Shown: piece after piece, positions 53,887 to 62,606 of the stretch | How the letters are laid out: each line of letters begins with the position of its first letter | Numbering within the stretch: the first letter of the stretch is position 1 | NCBI GenBank assembly: GCA_027315105.1 | Contig: DAHUYP010000076.1 | Location: 1 to 64,000, forward strand | Reading direction: 5' to 3' | DNA from: Gammaproteobacteria bacterium | GTDB taxonomy: Bacteria; Pseudomonadota; Gammaproteobacteria; Steroidobacterales; Steroidobacteraceae | DNA length: 64,000 nt | Notes under the pieces: generated by a model | The model's database searches: none | The model's input: the letters and a program-made list of their open reading frames with translations, nothing else | Told to the model about the DNA's origin: nothing | Translations under genes and position numbers: made by a program

Positions 53887-54768
53887 ATGGCAACGAGCGC
53901 GAACACGAATTCCGCAGCACACACGACCCGTTTTGCCCCGAGCCCAACCGGCTGGCTGCACCTCGGTCATGCCTTGGCGGCCATCAGCGCCTTCGACGCC
54001 GCCCGCGGCGGCCGCTTCCTGCTGCGCATCGAGGATCTGGATCGGGGCCGCGCGCGCCACGAGTACGAGGCTGCCATTCTCGATGATCTTGGCTGGCTGG
54101 GTTTGCGCTGGCAAGAGCCCGTGCTGCGGCAGTCGGAGCGCAGCGACGCCTATCGAACCGCGCTCGCCGCCTTGCAGCGCCGTGGCCTCGTCTATCCCTG
54201 TTTCTGTTCGCGGCGCGAGATCGCCGCAGAGATCGCGCGCGCGGCCGGAGCACCGCATGGCGCGGCGGGCGACGTCTATCGGGGCACCTGCCGTGCGCTG
54301 GCGCCGGCGCAGCGGCAGATGCGCACGGAGCGCGGCGATGCGTTCGCTCTCAGGTTGGACGCCGCGAAGGCCGCAGCCGAGGCCGGTGCGCTGACCTTCA
54401 CCGAGCGGGGGCTGGGCCCGCATGGCGAGCGCGGTGTCATCGGCGTCGACCCCATGCTGCTCGGCGACGTGGTGCTGGCACGCAGGGATCTGCCGGCGGC
54501 GTATCACCTGGCGGTGGTGGTCGACGACGCCTTCCAAGGTGTGAGTCTGGTCACGCGGGGCAACGATCTGTTCGGCGCCACGCACGTGCAACGCCTGCTG
54601 CAATCGCTGCTGGGCCTGCCCGCACCGCTGTACGCGCATCACCGTCTGGTGCTGGATGCCGAGGGCAGGAAGTTCTCCAAGCGCGACCAGGCGGTCAGCC
54701 TGAGGAGCCTGCGCGCGGCCGGGCTCGACCCGCTTCAAATACGGCGGCGAATTGGCGTCGCCGGCTGA
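53887..54768 (+). CDS. gluQ: Glutamyl-Q tRNA(Asp) synthetase GluQRS
   Basis: A 293-residue class I synthetase core without the anticodon-binding half. FAPSPTGWLHLGHALAA carries the HIGH-like motif, CFCSRREI the zinc-region cysteines, and KFSKRDQAV the KMSKS-like loop. It attaches glutamate to queuosine at the anticodon of tRNA-Asp. The ATG at 53887 is used since the upstream frame has no ribosome site. Its last 34 bases overlap pqqE in antisense. Confidence 0.92.
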   Translation: MATSANTNSAAHTTRFAPSPTGWLHLGHALAAISAFDAARGGRFLLRIEDLDRGRARHEYEAAILDDLGWLGLRWQEPVLRQSERSDAYRTALAALQRRGLVYPCFCSRREIAAEIARAAGAPHGAAGDVYRGTCRALAPAQRQMRTERGDAFALRLDAAKAAAEAGALTFTERGLGPHGERGVIGVDPMLLGDVVLARRDLPAAYHLAVVVDDAFQGVSLVTRGNDLFGATHVQRLLQSLLGLPAPLYAHHRLVLDAEGRKFSKRDQAVSLRSLRAAGLDPLQIRRRIGVAG

Positions 54769-55886
54769 GCATCCGGCTGGCGCAGGGAATTCTCCGGCGT
54801 GCGGAATAGCAACGGCTGTTCGTGCGCGGCCGGCGCCGGCTGGCGAGTGATCTGCAGCACGCGCGCGTGCGCGGGGGACTTGTCGCACACCGGATCGGTG
54901 GCCTCGATGTCGCCGGTGAGCAGGAACGCCTGGCAGCGGCAGCCGCCCAGATCCTTGCTCTTCTCCGGACAGCTGCGGCAGGGCTCCGGCATCCACCGGT
55001 CGCCGCGGAAGCGGTTGAAGGCCGGCGAGTCGAGCCACACCTCCCGAAGGCTCGACTCGCGGACCGACGGCAGCTCGATGCCCGGCAACATGCGTGCGGC
55101 GTGACAGGGCATCACGGTGCCGTCGGGGGCGATCACCATGAAGGTGGTCCCCCAGCCGTTCATGCAGCGCTTGGGTCGAGCCTCGTGGAGGTCCGAGGTG
55201 ACCCAGAGGATACGCAGGCCATCGCCGATGCGCCGACGATAGTCCGCGACCACCGCCTCCGCCCGCTGCAGTTGCTCGCGGGTCGGCAGCAGGTGCGCGC
55301 GATTGAGGTGTGCCCAGCCGTAGAACTGCGTGTTGGCGAGTTCCAGATACTGCGCGTCGATCTCGAGCGCCAGATCGATGATGCGACCGACGTGCTCGAT
55401 GTTGAGCCGGTGTACGACGCAGTTCATGACCATGGGCAGCCCATGGTCCTTGATCAGCTTGGCGGCGCGGCGTTTGAGCTCGAAGGTGCGCGTGCTGGAG
55501 AGAAAATCGTTCAGCTCCCGGGTGGAATCCTGGAACGACAGCTGCACGTGGTCGAGGCCCGCCTGCTGCAGGGCGCGCATTCTGTCTGCGGTGAGTCCAA
55601 TGCCGGAGGTGATCAGGTTGGTGTAGTAGCCGAGCTCGTGGGCCGCGGCCACCAGCTGTTCGATATCCGGGCGGCTCAGGGGCTCCCCGCCAGTCAGTCC
55701 GAGCTGTACCGCGCCGAGCTCGCGCGCCTCCTGCAGTACGCGGCACCACTCTTCCGTGGTGAGTTCGGATCGGTGTTTGGCGAAATCGACCGGATTGGAG
55801 CAGAACGGGCAGTGCAGCGGGCACCGGTAGGTGACCTCGGCGACCAGCCAGAGCGGCAGCGTGCGGGGTTCGGGCGCGGTGGTCAT
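54735..55886 (-). CDS. pqqE: PQQ biosynthesis radical SAM enzyme PqqE
   Basis: A 383-residue radical SAM enzyme. The SAM cluster motif is Cys22/26/29 in YRCPLHCPFC; GLTGGEPLSRPD follows; C-terminal SPASM cysteines occur in CHAARML and CRSCPEKSKDLGGCRC. PqqE links Glu and Tyr of the PqqA peptide, the first step of pyrroloquinoline quinone formation, and normally needs PqqD. It lies 130 bases downstream of pqqA on the same strand with no pqqB, C or D between. It also has no fused PqqD domain. Confidence 0.95.
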   Translation of the reverse strand: MTTAPEPRTLPLWLVAEVTYRCPLHCPFCSNPVDFAKHRSELTTEEWCRVLQEARELGAVQLGLTGGEPLSRPDIEQLVAAAHELGYYTNLITSGIGLTADRMRALQQAGLDHVQLSFQDSTRELNDFLSSTRTFELKRRAAKLIKDHGLPMVMNCVVHRLNIEHVGRIIDLALEIDAQYLELANTQFYGWAHLNRAHLLPTREQLQRAEAVVADYRRRIGDGLRILWVTSDLHEARPKRCMNGWGTTFMVIAPDGTVMPCHAARMLPGIELPSVRESSLREVWLDSPAFNRFRGDRWMPEPCRSCPEKSKDLGGCRCQAFLLTGDIEATDPVCDKSPAHARVLQITRQPAPAAHEQPLLFRTPENSLRQPDAQPATPIRRRI

Positions 55887-55985
55887 TGCACTGCCTGGGC
55901 GGTCGAGCCTGACGGCCCGGCCGCGGGCGCAGATCCCGCTGCCGCACCAGTCGGCGCGGCGCCAGGGCTCAAGGGGGGTCGGGAT

Positions 55986-56010
55986 CCCGCCCCGGAATCA
56001 CCGGGGCGGG
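55986..56010 (-). terminator. Hairpin between pqqA and pqqE
   Basis: Perfect 10-base stem CCCGCCCCGG / CCGGGGCGGG with the loop AATCA, starting 7 bases after the pqqA stop. No strong T tract. Such a stem-loop commonly lets pqqA be transcribed far more than the rest of the pqq genes by partial termination. Confidence 0.8.
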
Positions 56011-56016
56011 AATCGC

Positions 56017-56091
56017 TCAGCGGTTGGAAACGTAAGCGTTGATCTCCATTCCGAATCGCAGGACCACTGCTGCGGGGGTCGTCCATTTCAT
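56017..56091 (-). CDS. pqqA: PQQ precursor peptide PqqA
   Basis: A 24-residue peptide, MKWTTPAAVV then LRFGMEINAYVSNR, below normal annotation size limits. The Glu-x-x-x-Tyr pair (EINAY) gives the Glu and Tyr that become PQQ. AAGGAG lies six bases before the ATG. A GC hairpin follows. This is the expected length and sequence for PqqA. Confidence 0.95.
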   Translation of the reverse strand: MKWTTPAAVVLRFGMEINAYVSNR

Positions 56092-56406
56092 AGCTCACTC
56101 CTTACAGAACGTTGATCGCGGGCCGGGCCGCCGCCAGGTTCAGGACACTCGGCGGCGGGCGGTTGGCATCTGGTTGAACCGGACGCCGCCGAATCCGCCG
56201 CGAATCACCGGGTAGAGTGTCGCCGCAGCCGAGGTCGCCGGCCTCAATGGAACCTCCAAACCGGCCTCATGATTTTCATGATTCGGCGCCCCTGCCGCCC
56301 TGCGTCGCCGCTGGGGTAGCATGGCCGGCATGGCCATGATCAGCACGCACAGTGCGCCTGCCGCGGCGCCCGGGCCGCCGCCGCGCCCCCGTCCGGGGGC
56401 GGCGCC
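56092..56406. other. 315-base divergent promoter region
   Basis: Between pqqA (minus) and the sensor kinase (plus). It should hold both promoters. I see a direct repeat TCATGATT at 56267-56274 and 56276-56283 that could be a regulator site, but no confident promoter. The frames here are short and unrecognised. Confidence 0.5.
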
Positions 56407-57756
56407 GTGAGCCTCAGACTGCAGATCAATCTGATCATTGCGGCACTGATGATCGTGTTCATCGGCGCCCTGGGGTACCAGCAGATCGAGGATACGCGCA
56501 GCAGCGTGCGCGAGGAGATCGAGGCATCGAACCGCGTTGCGACGCAATTGCTGACCCGGGTCTCGTGGGTATACCAGGAGGCCGGGCTGCGGGGCATGCT
56601 GAGCTTTCTCGGCCAGCTCGGCCGCGTGCGAGCCAACGAGGTGCTGCTGTATGATCCTGACGGCCAGGTCGTCTACGCCTCGCCGGCCTCGCCGTACAAG
56701 AGCGGGCGCGATGCGCCGCACTGGTATGCGCGGCTGGTGTCACCGGCGGTAGAGCCGCAGGAGATTCGCATCGGCGGTGGCCGACTGGTGCTGCGGGCGG
56801 ATTCCTCGCGCGCCGTCCTGGACGGTTGGGACAGCCTGACGCAGCTGCTCCTGGTGAGCGCGATCGCTCTGGCCGTCATCAATCCGGTGGTGTTCTGGGC
56901 CACGGGCCGCGTTCTGCAGCCGCTGCAGATCCTCACCCAGGGGCTGCAGCGCATCGAGCAGGGTGACTATGCCGCGCGGCTGCCGACCCTGAAGAGCAAG
57001 GAGGGCCGGCTGCTGAGCCTGACGTTCAATCGCACCGCCCAGGCGGTGGCAGAGAGCATCACCGCACAGAAGGCGGCCAGCGAAGCCCGCCAGCGGCTGC
57101 AGGAGAACCGCGAGTTGACGCAGATGATCCGTGATCATATCGAGGAGGAGCGGCGCACGATCGCGCGCGAGCTGCACGACGAGCTCGGACAGTCCATCAC
57201 GGCGATCAAGAGCATGGGCCTATCGATCGTGCAGCGGACCGAAGGCGACGCGCAGCGGGTGACCGAAACGGCGGGGCTCATCGTCGAGACCGCCGGCCGG
57301 ATGTACGACGCGGTACACGAGATGATTCCCCGGCTGCGGCCGTTCGCCCTGGACGCCTTCGGCCTGGCGGACGCGCTGGGCGATCTGGTGGCCGAGTGGC
57401 GCACCCGCCACCCCGAGCTGGATCTGCGGCTCACCGTCGATGAGCCGTTGCCGGCGCTGGGCGATGCGCTCACCACCTGCGCCTATCGCGTGGTGCAGGA
57501 GTCGCTCAACAACGCCCTGCGCCATGCGGTTGCGAAGCGCATCGAGGTATCGGTGCATGCCGTGGGCAGTGAGTTGGTGGTGCGCGTCGCCGACGACGGC
57601 GTCGGTCTGCCGCCGCAGTGGGAGCAACCGCGCCACTACGGCGTGCGCGGCATGCGCGAGCGGGCCGCCGCGCTGGGCGGCACCTTCGAGCTGCTGCCCG
57701 GCGACCACGGCGGCGCGCAGGCCGTCGCCCGCTTGCCGCTGGCGTCACCCTCATGA
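56407..57756 (+). CDS. Sensor histidine kinase (NarL/ExaD class)
   Basis: A 449-residue membrane kinase from a GTG. Order: TM1 (about 7-24), a periplasmic domain (25-140), TM2 (145-165), a HAMP linker (RVLQPLQILTQGLQRIEQGDY), a coiled coil, then HisKA_3 with EEERRTIARELHDELGQ (phospho-His in LHDE) and a HATPase (ESLNNALRHA, VADDGVGL, GVRGMRERAA). Its stop overlaps the response regulator. Position next to pqqA/pqqE parallels the exaD/exaE control of PQQ-dependent alcohol oxidation; that link is inference. Confidence 0.88.
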   Translation: MSLRLQINLIIAALMIVFIGALGYQQIEDTRSSVREEIEASNRVATQLLTRVSWVYQEAGLRGMLSFLGQLGRVRANEVLLYDPDGQVVYASPASPYKSGRDAPHWYARLVSPAVEPQEIRIGGGRLVLRADSSRAVLDGWDSLTQLLLVSAIALAVINPVVFWATGRVLQPLQILTQGLQRIEQGDYAARLPTLKSKEGRLLSLTFNRTAQAVAESITAQKAASEARQRLQENRELTQMIRDHIEEERRTIARELHDELGQSITAIKSMGLSIVQRTEGDAQRVTETAGLIVETAGRMYDAVHEMIPRLRPFALDAFGLADALGDLVAEWRTRHPELDLRLTVDEPLPALGDALTTCAYRVVQESLNNALRHAVAKRIEVSVHAVGSELVVRVADDGVGLPPQWEQPRHYGVRGMRERAAALGGTFELLPGDHGGAQAVARLPLASPS

Positions 57757-58391
57757 AGCGCACCAACGTCATGCTGGTCGATGATCACGCAGTTGTGCGC
57801 GTCGGATTCCGGCTGCTGCTGCAAGCGGCCGAGGACATGCTGGTGGTGGCGGAGGCCGACAGCGGCGAGGCCGCCTGCGCCACGTACCTCACGGTCAAGC
57901 CGGACGTGGTGCTGATGGATCTGGCGATGCCCGGTATCGGCGGCATCGAGGCGGTCAAGCGCATCCTCGCCCGCGATGAGCGCGCGCGCATCCTGGCGCT
58001 CTCGGCGCACGCCGATACCAGTCACCCGAAATGGGTGCTCAAGGCGGGCGCGCTGGGCTACCTGTCCAAGCGCAGCGCCCCCGAAACGCTCATCGAGGCG
58101 ATACGCACCGTGGCGGCCGGTCGGATGTATATCGAAGCCGGGATTGCCCAGCGCATGGCGGTGCAGGACGTCACCGGCGGTCATGGCCCGGTCGAGCAGC
58201 TCTCGGAACGCGAGTTCGAGGTCTTCGTGCTGCTGGCGCGCGGCATGTCGGTGAATCAGATTGCCGAGATGCTGCACCTCAGTCCCAGCACCGTCGGCAC
58301 GCATCTGTACAACATCAAGCAGAAGCTGGCGGCATCGAATCAGGCGGAGCTGACACTGATCGCCGTGCGCCACGGCCTGATCGAGGCCTGA
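57753..58391 (+). CDS. LuxR-family response regulator (ExaE/NarL-like)
   Basis: A 212-residue regulator. Receiver with VDDHAVVR, phosphoryl Asp56 in VVLMDLAMP and KSAPETL-type Lys region; the C-terminal LuxR helix-turn-helix is LSEREFEVFVLLARGMSVNQIAEML...STVGTHLYNIKQKL. ATGA overlap with the kinase stop. The pair likely governs pqq or PQQ-dependent dehydrogenase genes (inference). Confidence 0.92.
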   Translation: MKRTNVMLVDDHAVVRVGFRLLLQAAEDMLVVAEADSGEAACATYLTVKPDVVLMDLAMPGIGGIEAVKRILARDERARILALSAHADTSHPKWVLKAGALGYLSKRSAPETLIEAIRTVAAGRMYIEAGIAQRMAVQDVTGGHGPVEQLSEREFEVFVLLARGMSVNQIAEMLHLSPSTVGTHLYNIKQKLAASNQAELTLIAVRHGLIEA

Positions 58392-58430
58392 GCGGCCAGC
58401 GCCGTCGGGCGCGGCGGATCGAATGCGACC

Positions 58431-58988
58431 CTAGCTGCCGCGGCGCATGGTGCTCACGAAGCCCAGCAGGAACTCGCGCAGTTGCTGCGCCAGCGCGGCA
58501 TCGGTCAGGGTTCCGTCCGCGGCGAACGCGTTCTGCGCCCGCGACAGCATGAGCCGGCCGCCGAACCAAGGGGCCGTGCCGAGCGTTCGCAGCACCGGCA
58601 GCCAGGCGGCCTGGCTCAACGTCGTGCCGAAACCGCCGGGCGATGCGCCCATGAGCGCCACCGGTTTGCCGCCGAAGGTGCGCGCGACGTCGGCTGGTGG
58701 CCGCGACAGCCAGTCGATGGCATTCTTGAACACCCCCGGAATGCCGTTGTTGTATTCCGGCGTGGCGAGAATCAGGCCGTCGGCAGCGACCAGCGCCTGC
58801 TTGAGCACCAGCACGCCCGCCGGCAGACCCTCGGCGCTTTCGACGTCGCCGTCGTAGAGCGGGATGCCGTGCAGGGTCCTGACCTCGAGCGCGGCCTGCT
58901 CGGGCATCAGTGCCGCAGCGGCACGCAGCAGGGCCGTGTTGAACGAGCCGCGCCGCAGGCTGCCTGAGAGTCCGAGCAACTGGATCAC
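58431..58988 (-). CDS. NADPH-dependent FMN reductase
   Basis: A 185-residue flavodoxin-fold protein: GLSGSLRRGSFN is the FMN-phosphate loop, TPEYNNGIPGVFKNAIDWLSR the conserved flavin/dimer segment, and VALMGASPGGFGT the C-terminal strand. It reduces quinones, chromate or azo compounds with NAD(P)H. Stands alone, convergent with the regulator gene. Confidence 0.9.
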   Translation of the reverse strand: MIQLLGLSGSLRRGSFNTALLRAAAALMPEQAALEVRTLHGIPLYDGDVESAEGLPAGVLVLKQALVAADGLILATPEYNNGIPGVFKNAIDWLSRPPADVARTFGGKPVALMGASPGGFGTTLSQAAWLPVLRTLGTAPWFGGRLMLSRAQNAFAADGTLTDAALAQQLREFLLGFVSTMRRGS

Positions 58989-59266
58989 CTGGCACCTCGA
59001 TTCGACACTTCGGCAACGCCGGCAGAGTGCCAGAGCGCGGGCCGGGAAAGCTACCGCCGGGGCAGATGCGCGCCGCCGGCCAGCGGCCGAGACGGCCGCT
59101 GGCAGGTTCCGGGCGCGGCCGGCGCTCCAGGCATATAGTCGTTCATATTCATCATGTTGTGATGATTATCGAAACTGAACCTCATCACGCCAGCGCCCGC
59201 CTGCACCGCGCCCGCGCCGCCCGGGACCGATATGCTGGCGGCTGCACCGCAAGCGACGAGCATCTC

Positions 59267-60871
59267 ATGAGGAGACTTGGCCGTTACCTGATCGAGGCGC
59301 TGGAAGCAGCCGATGTGCGCCACGTTTTCGGCATCCCCGGTGTGCATAACCTGGAGATCTATCGCGGTCTCGAAGGGGCCTCGTTGCGGCACATTACCGG
59401 GCGGCACGAGCAGGGGCTCGGCTTCATGGCCGACGGCTATGCGCGCCTGTCGGGCCGCCCAGGGGTGTGCTTCACGATCAGCGGACCCGGGGTCAGCAAT
59501 ATCGCCACGGCTCTCGGCCAGGCTTACGGCGACTCCGTTCCCGTGCTGGTGATCTCGAGCCAGAATCGGCGCGGCGAGGCGGGCAGTGGCCGGGGCTTTC
59601 TACACGAGCTGCCCGATCAGCGCGCGCTGGCGAGCACGGTCACGGCGGCCAGCTTTGCGATCGGCGAGCCGGGCGAGCTGCCCGAAGCGCTGGCGCGAGC
59701 CTTCGCGCTGTTCGCCTCGGGCCGGCCGCGGCCGGTCTACATCGAGATCCCGCTGGATGTCCTGGCGGCCGATGCGGGCGCACTGCCGCTGCCCGAGTTC
59801 GGGGCTGCGCCGCCGCGTGCGGACCCGGCGGCGCTCGCGGACGCGGCGGCGTTGCTGCGCGCCGCACGGCGTCCGGTGCTGTTGGCCGGCGGCGGGGCCG
59901 TCCGCGCAGCCGCGCCGCTGCGGCAGTTGGCCGAACGGCTCGGCGCGCCGCTGGTCATGACCAGCAACGGCCGGGGCATTCTGCCTCCCGGACATCCCCT
60001 GGCGGTGGCCGCGAGCCCGTCGCTCGAGCCGATTCGCTCCCTGATCGCGGCGGCGGACGTGGTGCTGGCCGTCGGCACCGAAATCGGACCGACCGACTAT
60101 GACATGTATTCGGTGAGCGAATTTCCGAGCCCGGCAATGCTGATCCGCATCGACATCGATGCGCAGCAACTCATGCGCAACGCGGCGCCACGGATTGGGC
60201 TGTGCGCCGATGCCGCGCAGGCGCTGCGCGCGCTGCTCGAGCACGATCTGGGTGCGCCGGCGCTGCGCGGCGCGCAGGGCACGGGTGCCGTGGCCGCAGC
60301 GCGCGCGCGCCAGCAGGCCAGTGCGGCGCTGTCGCCGCTCATGCGGCGCCATGTGAGTCTGCTCGAGTTGATCCGCGAGACGCTTCCGGGCGCCGTCATG
60401 GTCGGGGACTCGACCCAGCTGGTGTACGCGGGGAACCTCGGCTTCGCGGCCGCGGCGCCCGGCTCCTGGTTCAACTCGGCAACCGGCTACGGGACCCTGG
60501 GCTACGCGCTGCCGGCCTCGACCGGAGCCGGATTGGCAGCGCCGGAGCGGCCCATCGTCTGCCTGGTCGGGGACGGCGGACTGCAGTTCTCGCTCGGCGA
60601 GCTCGCGGTGCTGCGCGAAGTGAATGCCTGGACGGCGATCATCGTGTGGAACAACCACGGCTATGGCGAGATTCGCTCCTCGATGATCGCGGCCGGCATC
60701 CGGCCGCAAGGCGTCGACGTGGAGCCGCCGGACTGCGCCATGCTCGCGGCAGCCTATGGCTGCGCACACCGGCTGATCGAGTCGTCGCAGGCACTGCGCG
60801 GCGCGCTGGAGGAATTCGCCGGGCGGCGACAGGTGCTGTTGCTGGAGATCGCGGCGCGGGCATTCGAGTAA
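59267..60871 (+). CDS. Thiamine diphosphate decarboxylase, 5-guanidino-2-oxopentanoate decarboxylase-like (AruI)
   Basis: A 534-residue ThDP enzyme. The N-terminal Pyr domain has RHVFGIPGVHNLE and catalytic Glu48 in GRHEQGLGFMADGYAR; the PP domain carries GDGGLQFSLGELAVL and later NNHGYG. The N-terminal LGRYLIEALEAADVRHVFG resembles AruI, which decarboxylates 2-ketoarginine to 4-guanidinobutyraldehyde in the arginine transaminase route. Acetolactate synthase-type activity is an alternative, but no small subunit is present. Substrate is inference. Confidence 0.75.
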   Translation: MRRLGRYLIEALEAADVRHVFGIPGVHNLEIYRGLEGASLRHITGRHEQGLGFMADGYARLSGRPGVCFTISGPGVSNIATALGQAYGDSVPVLVISSQNRRGEAGSGRGFLHELPDQRALASTVTAASFAIGEPGELPEALARAFALFASGRPRPVYIEIPLDVLAADAGALPLPEFGAAPPRADPAALADAAALLRAARRPVLLAGGGAVRAAAPLRQLAERLGAPLVMTSNGRGILPPGHPLAVAASPSLEPIRSLIAAADVVLAVGTEIGPTDYDMYSVSEFPSPAMLIRIDIDAQQLMRNAAPRIGLCADAAQALRALLEHDLGAPALRGAQGTGAVAAARARQQASAALSPLMRRHVSLLELIRETLPGAVMVGDSTQLVYAGNLGFAAAAPGSWFNSATGYGTLGYALPASTGAGLAAPERPIVCLVGDGGLQFSLGELAVLREVNAWTAIIVWNNHGYGEIRSSMIAAGIRPQGVDVEPPDCAMLAAAYGCAHRLIESSQALRGALEEFAGRRQVLLLEIAARAFE

Positions 60872-60994
60872 CGGGCGCCGGCTGCTGCTGCCGGGCCGGT
60901 AGCCGTGGTCCGTGTGGCTCTACCGCAGAGCGTCATTTCGCTCCGGCAACGCAAGGTCGTAGAATACGCACACGCTTCTGTCACGGAGGTTGCC

Positions 60995-61285
60995 ATGTCC
61001 GCTCGACACCCGTGGATTGCCGCCTGCGTCGCGACGCTGGGGCTCGCAGCCTGTGCGTCCAACCCGGCGGGCAACGTCGCGCAGGCGAAGAGCCGTGCGC
61101 AGCCGGCATTGACCACCTATGCGACCGGTTCACTCATACCGGTTCCCGTGGACCCCAGCAGCGGCCAACCGCAGACCAACTCGCCGCTGCAGATCGTGAC
61201 CGCTGAAGACATTCAGAACACGGGACGCACCACCGTGGACGGCGCGCTGCGCGCGCTGGTGCCGCAGCTGATGCGAGGGCCGTGA
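60995..61285 (+). CDS. Small lipoprotein with TonB-plug-like C-terminus
   Basis: A 96-residue protein: short leader, lipobox LAAC, a Pro/Gln-rich linker and a C-terminus LQIVTAEDIQNTGRTTVDGA that mirrors the start of TonB-receptor plug domains (vvTaedI.ntG.ttv.dAL). GGAGG lies nine bases before the ATG. It ends shortly after, so no receptor barrel follows. Function unknown. Confidence 0.7.
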   Translation: MSARHPWIAACVATLGLAACASNPAGNVAQAKSRAQPALTTYATGSLIPVPVDPSSGQPQTNSPLQIVTAEDIQNTGRTTVDGALRALVPQLMRGP

Positions 61286-61305
61286 GGCGCGCCAGCGCGG
61301 GTGAG

Positions 61306-62580
61306 TCAGCGCAGGTAGATCAGGGCCACCGCCAGGCCGAGGCCGCCCAGGCAGAACAGGACCGCGGCCGCGCGCGCGCAGGCGCGAGCCCCGCCGAATA
61401 GCAGCGCATAGCCGCCGTTCAAGGCATTGTTGGAGGCGACCGCGATGAGGATCGCCACGCGCAATGCGCTCACCGGTATGTTGCTCACGCCCCCTTGCGC
61501 CAGGCTCAGCACGAACGGGTTGATATCCGTCGTGCCGGTGATCGCGGCCAGCACGTAGACCCCGCGCACGCCAAAGCTCGTGCTCACCCAACTCGAGGCC
61601 AGCGCGATGACCACGAACAGCAGCGCAAAGGTCACCGCGGTCATCAACTGCAGCGGGTTGATTGCCGCCAGCGGTGTGCTGATGGGCGGCAAAGAGCGGT
61701 CGCGGCGCCGCCATTGCCAGGCGGCGATGAGCGTGCCGAGCACGCTCAGGCCGCTCAATGCCGGCAACAGCGCCAGCGCCAGCGGCGCATTGAATATGGC
61801 GACCACCACCACGATGCGCAGATACATGATGGCCGTGGCCGCGACGATGCCGACCGTCAGATCAGTGCGCGCGGCGCCGGCCTCCTTTTGCCGCCGCGCC
61901 AGTGCCACGGTGGTGGCGGTGGACGAATAGACGCCGCCGAGCACCGCCGGCAACAGCGCACCGGATTTCATCGGCAGATAGCGCTGCACCAGATAGCTGG
62001 CGTAGGACAGGCTCGAGACGGCCACCAGCGCGAGCCAGATCTTGAACGGTGAGATCGGCGTCCAGGCGACGACCGGATGGTCGGGTACCAGCGGCAGCAC
62101 GATGCCTGCCAGGATCAGGAATTTCCCGAGCGTGAACACCTCGTCGGGCGCGACCTGCAGTACCAGGCGATGCAGCGCTTCGCGGCTCTCGAGCAGCAGC
62201 ACCGCGGCGACTGCCGCGGCGACCACGAGCCATGGCGCGAGCGTGAGTGCCGCCGGTCCGAAGGTGTAGGCGAGCAGGTTCGCGGTCGGAATCATGAGAC
62301 TGGGCCGCTCGCCATGGTTTCCCGCGGCGGCGCGGATGTGCGCATACATCCAGGCGGCCACCCCGGCCAGTCCGACGACGAACGGCAGCTTCGAGCGCGT
62401 GTCGAGCAGGAACAGGATCGCGCCGAGCACGGCCAGCATCGGGAACGTGCGAATGCCGCCGGGACTGGAGCGCTCCTCGCGCTTGTAGACCCCTTCGAAA
62501 GCCAGACCCATGAAGACCGCCATGGCGACCGCGAGGCCCAGCCGCCCGGCTCTCTCGATCGCGCCCAGATCATCGGTCAT
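61306..62580 (-). CDS. MgtC/SapB-DUF4010 family membrane protein
   Basis: A 424-residue protein with about twelve helices. The N-terminus VFMGLAFEGVYKREERS and GGIRTFPMLAVLGA is the MgtC/SapB signature; the C-terminal half with ITGTTDINPFVLSLAQGG and ASNNALNGGYALL is DUF4010. Such fusions are of unknown function, possibly in Mg or envelope stress. Convergent with the small lipoprotein. Confidence 0.88.
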   Translation of the reverse strand: MTDDLGAIERAGRLGLAVAMAVFMGLAFEGVYKREERSSPGGIRTFPMLAVLGAILFLLDTRSKLPFVVGLAGVAAWMYAHIRAAAGNHGERPSLMIPTANLLAYTFGPAALTLAPWLVVAAAVAAVLLLESREALHRLVLQVAPDEVFTLGKFLILAGIVLPLVPDHPVVAWTPISPFKIWLALVAVSSLSYASYLVQRYLPMKSGALLPAVLGGVYSSTATTVALARRQKEAGAARTDLTVGIVAATAIMYLRIVVVVAIFNAPLALALLPALSGLSVLGTLIAAWQWRRRDRSLPPISTPLAAINPLQLMTAVTFALLFVVIALASSWVSTSFGVRGVYVLAAITGTTDINPFVLSLAQGGVSNIPVSALRVAILIAVASNNALNGGYALLFGGARACARAAAVLFCLGGLGLAVALIYLR

Positions 62581-62606
62581 GTGTGCTCACCCCGCGCTGT
62601 GTCGCA

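Noticed and set aside
55883-56098. 71-codon frame ending in an ATGA overlap with pqqE
   Set aside because: It reads pqqA out of frame and then Pro/Ala low complexity; no PqqD similarity, so the coupling is probably coincidence.
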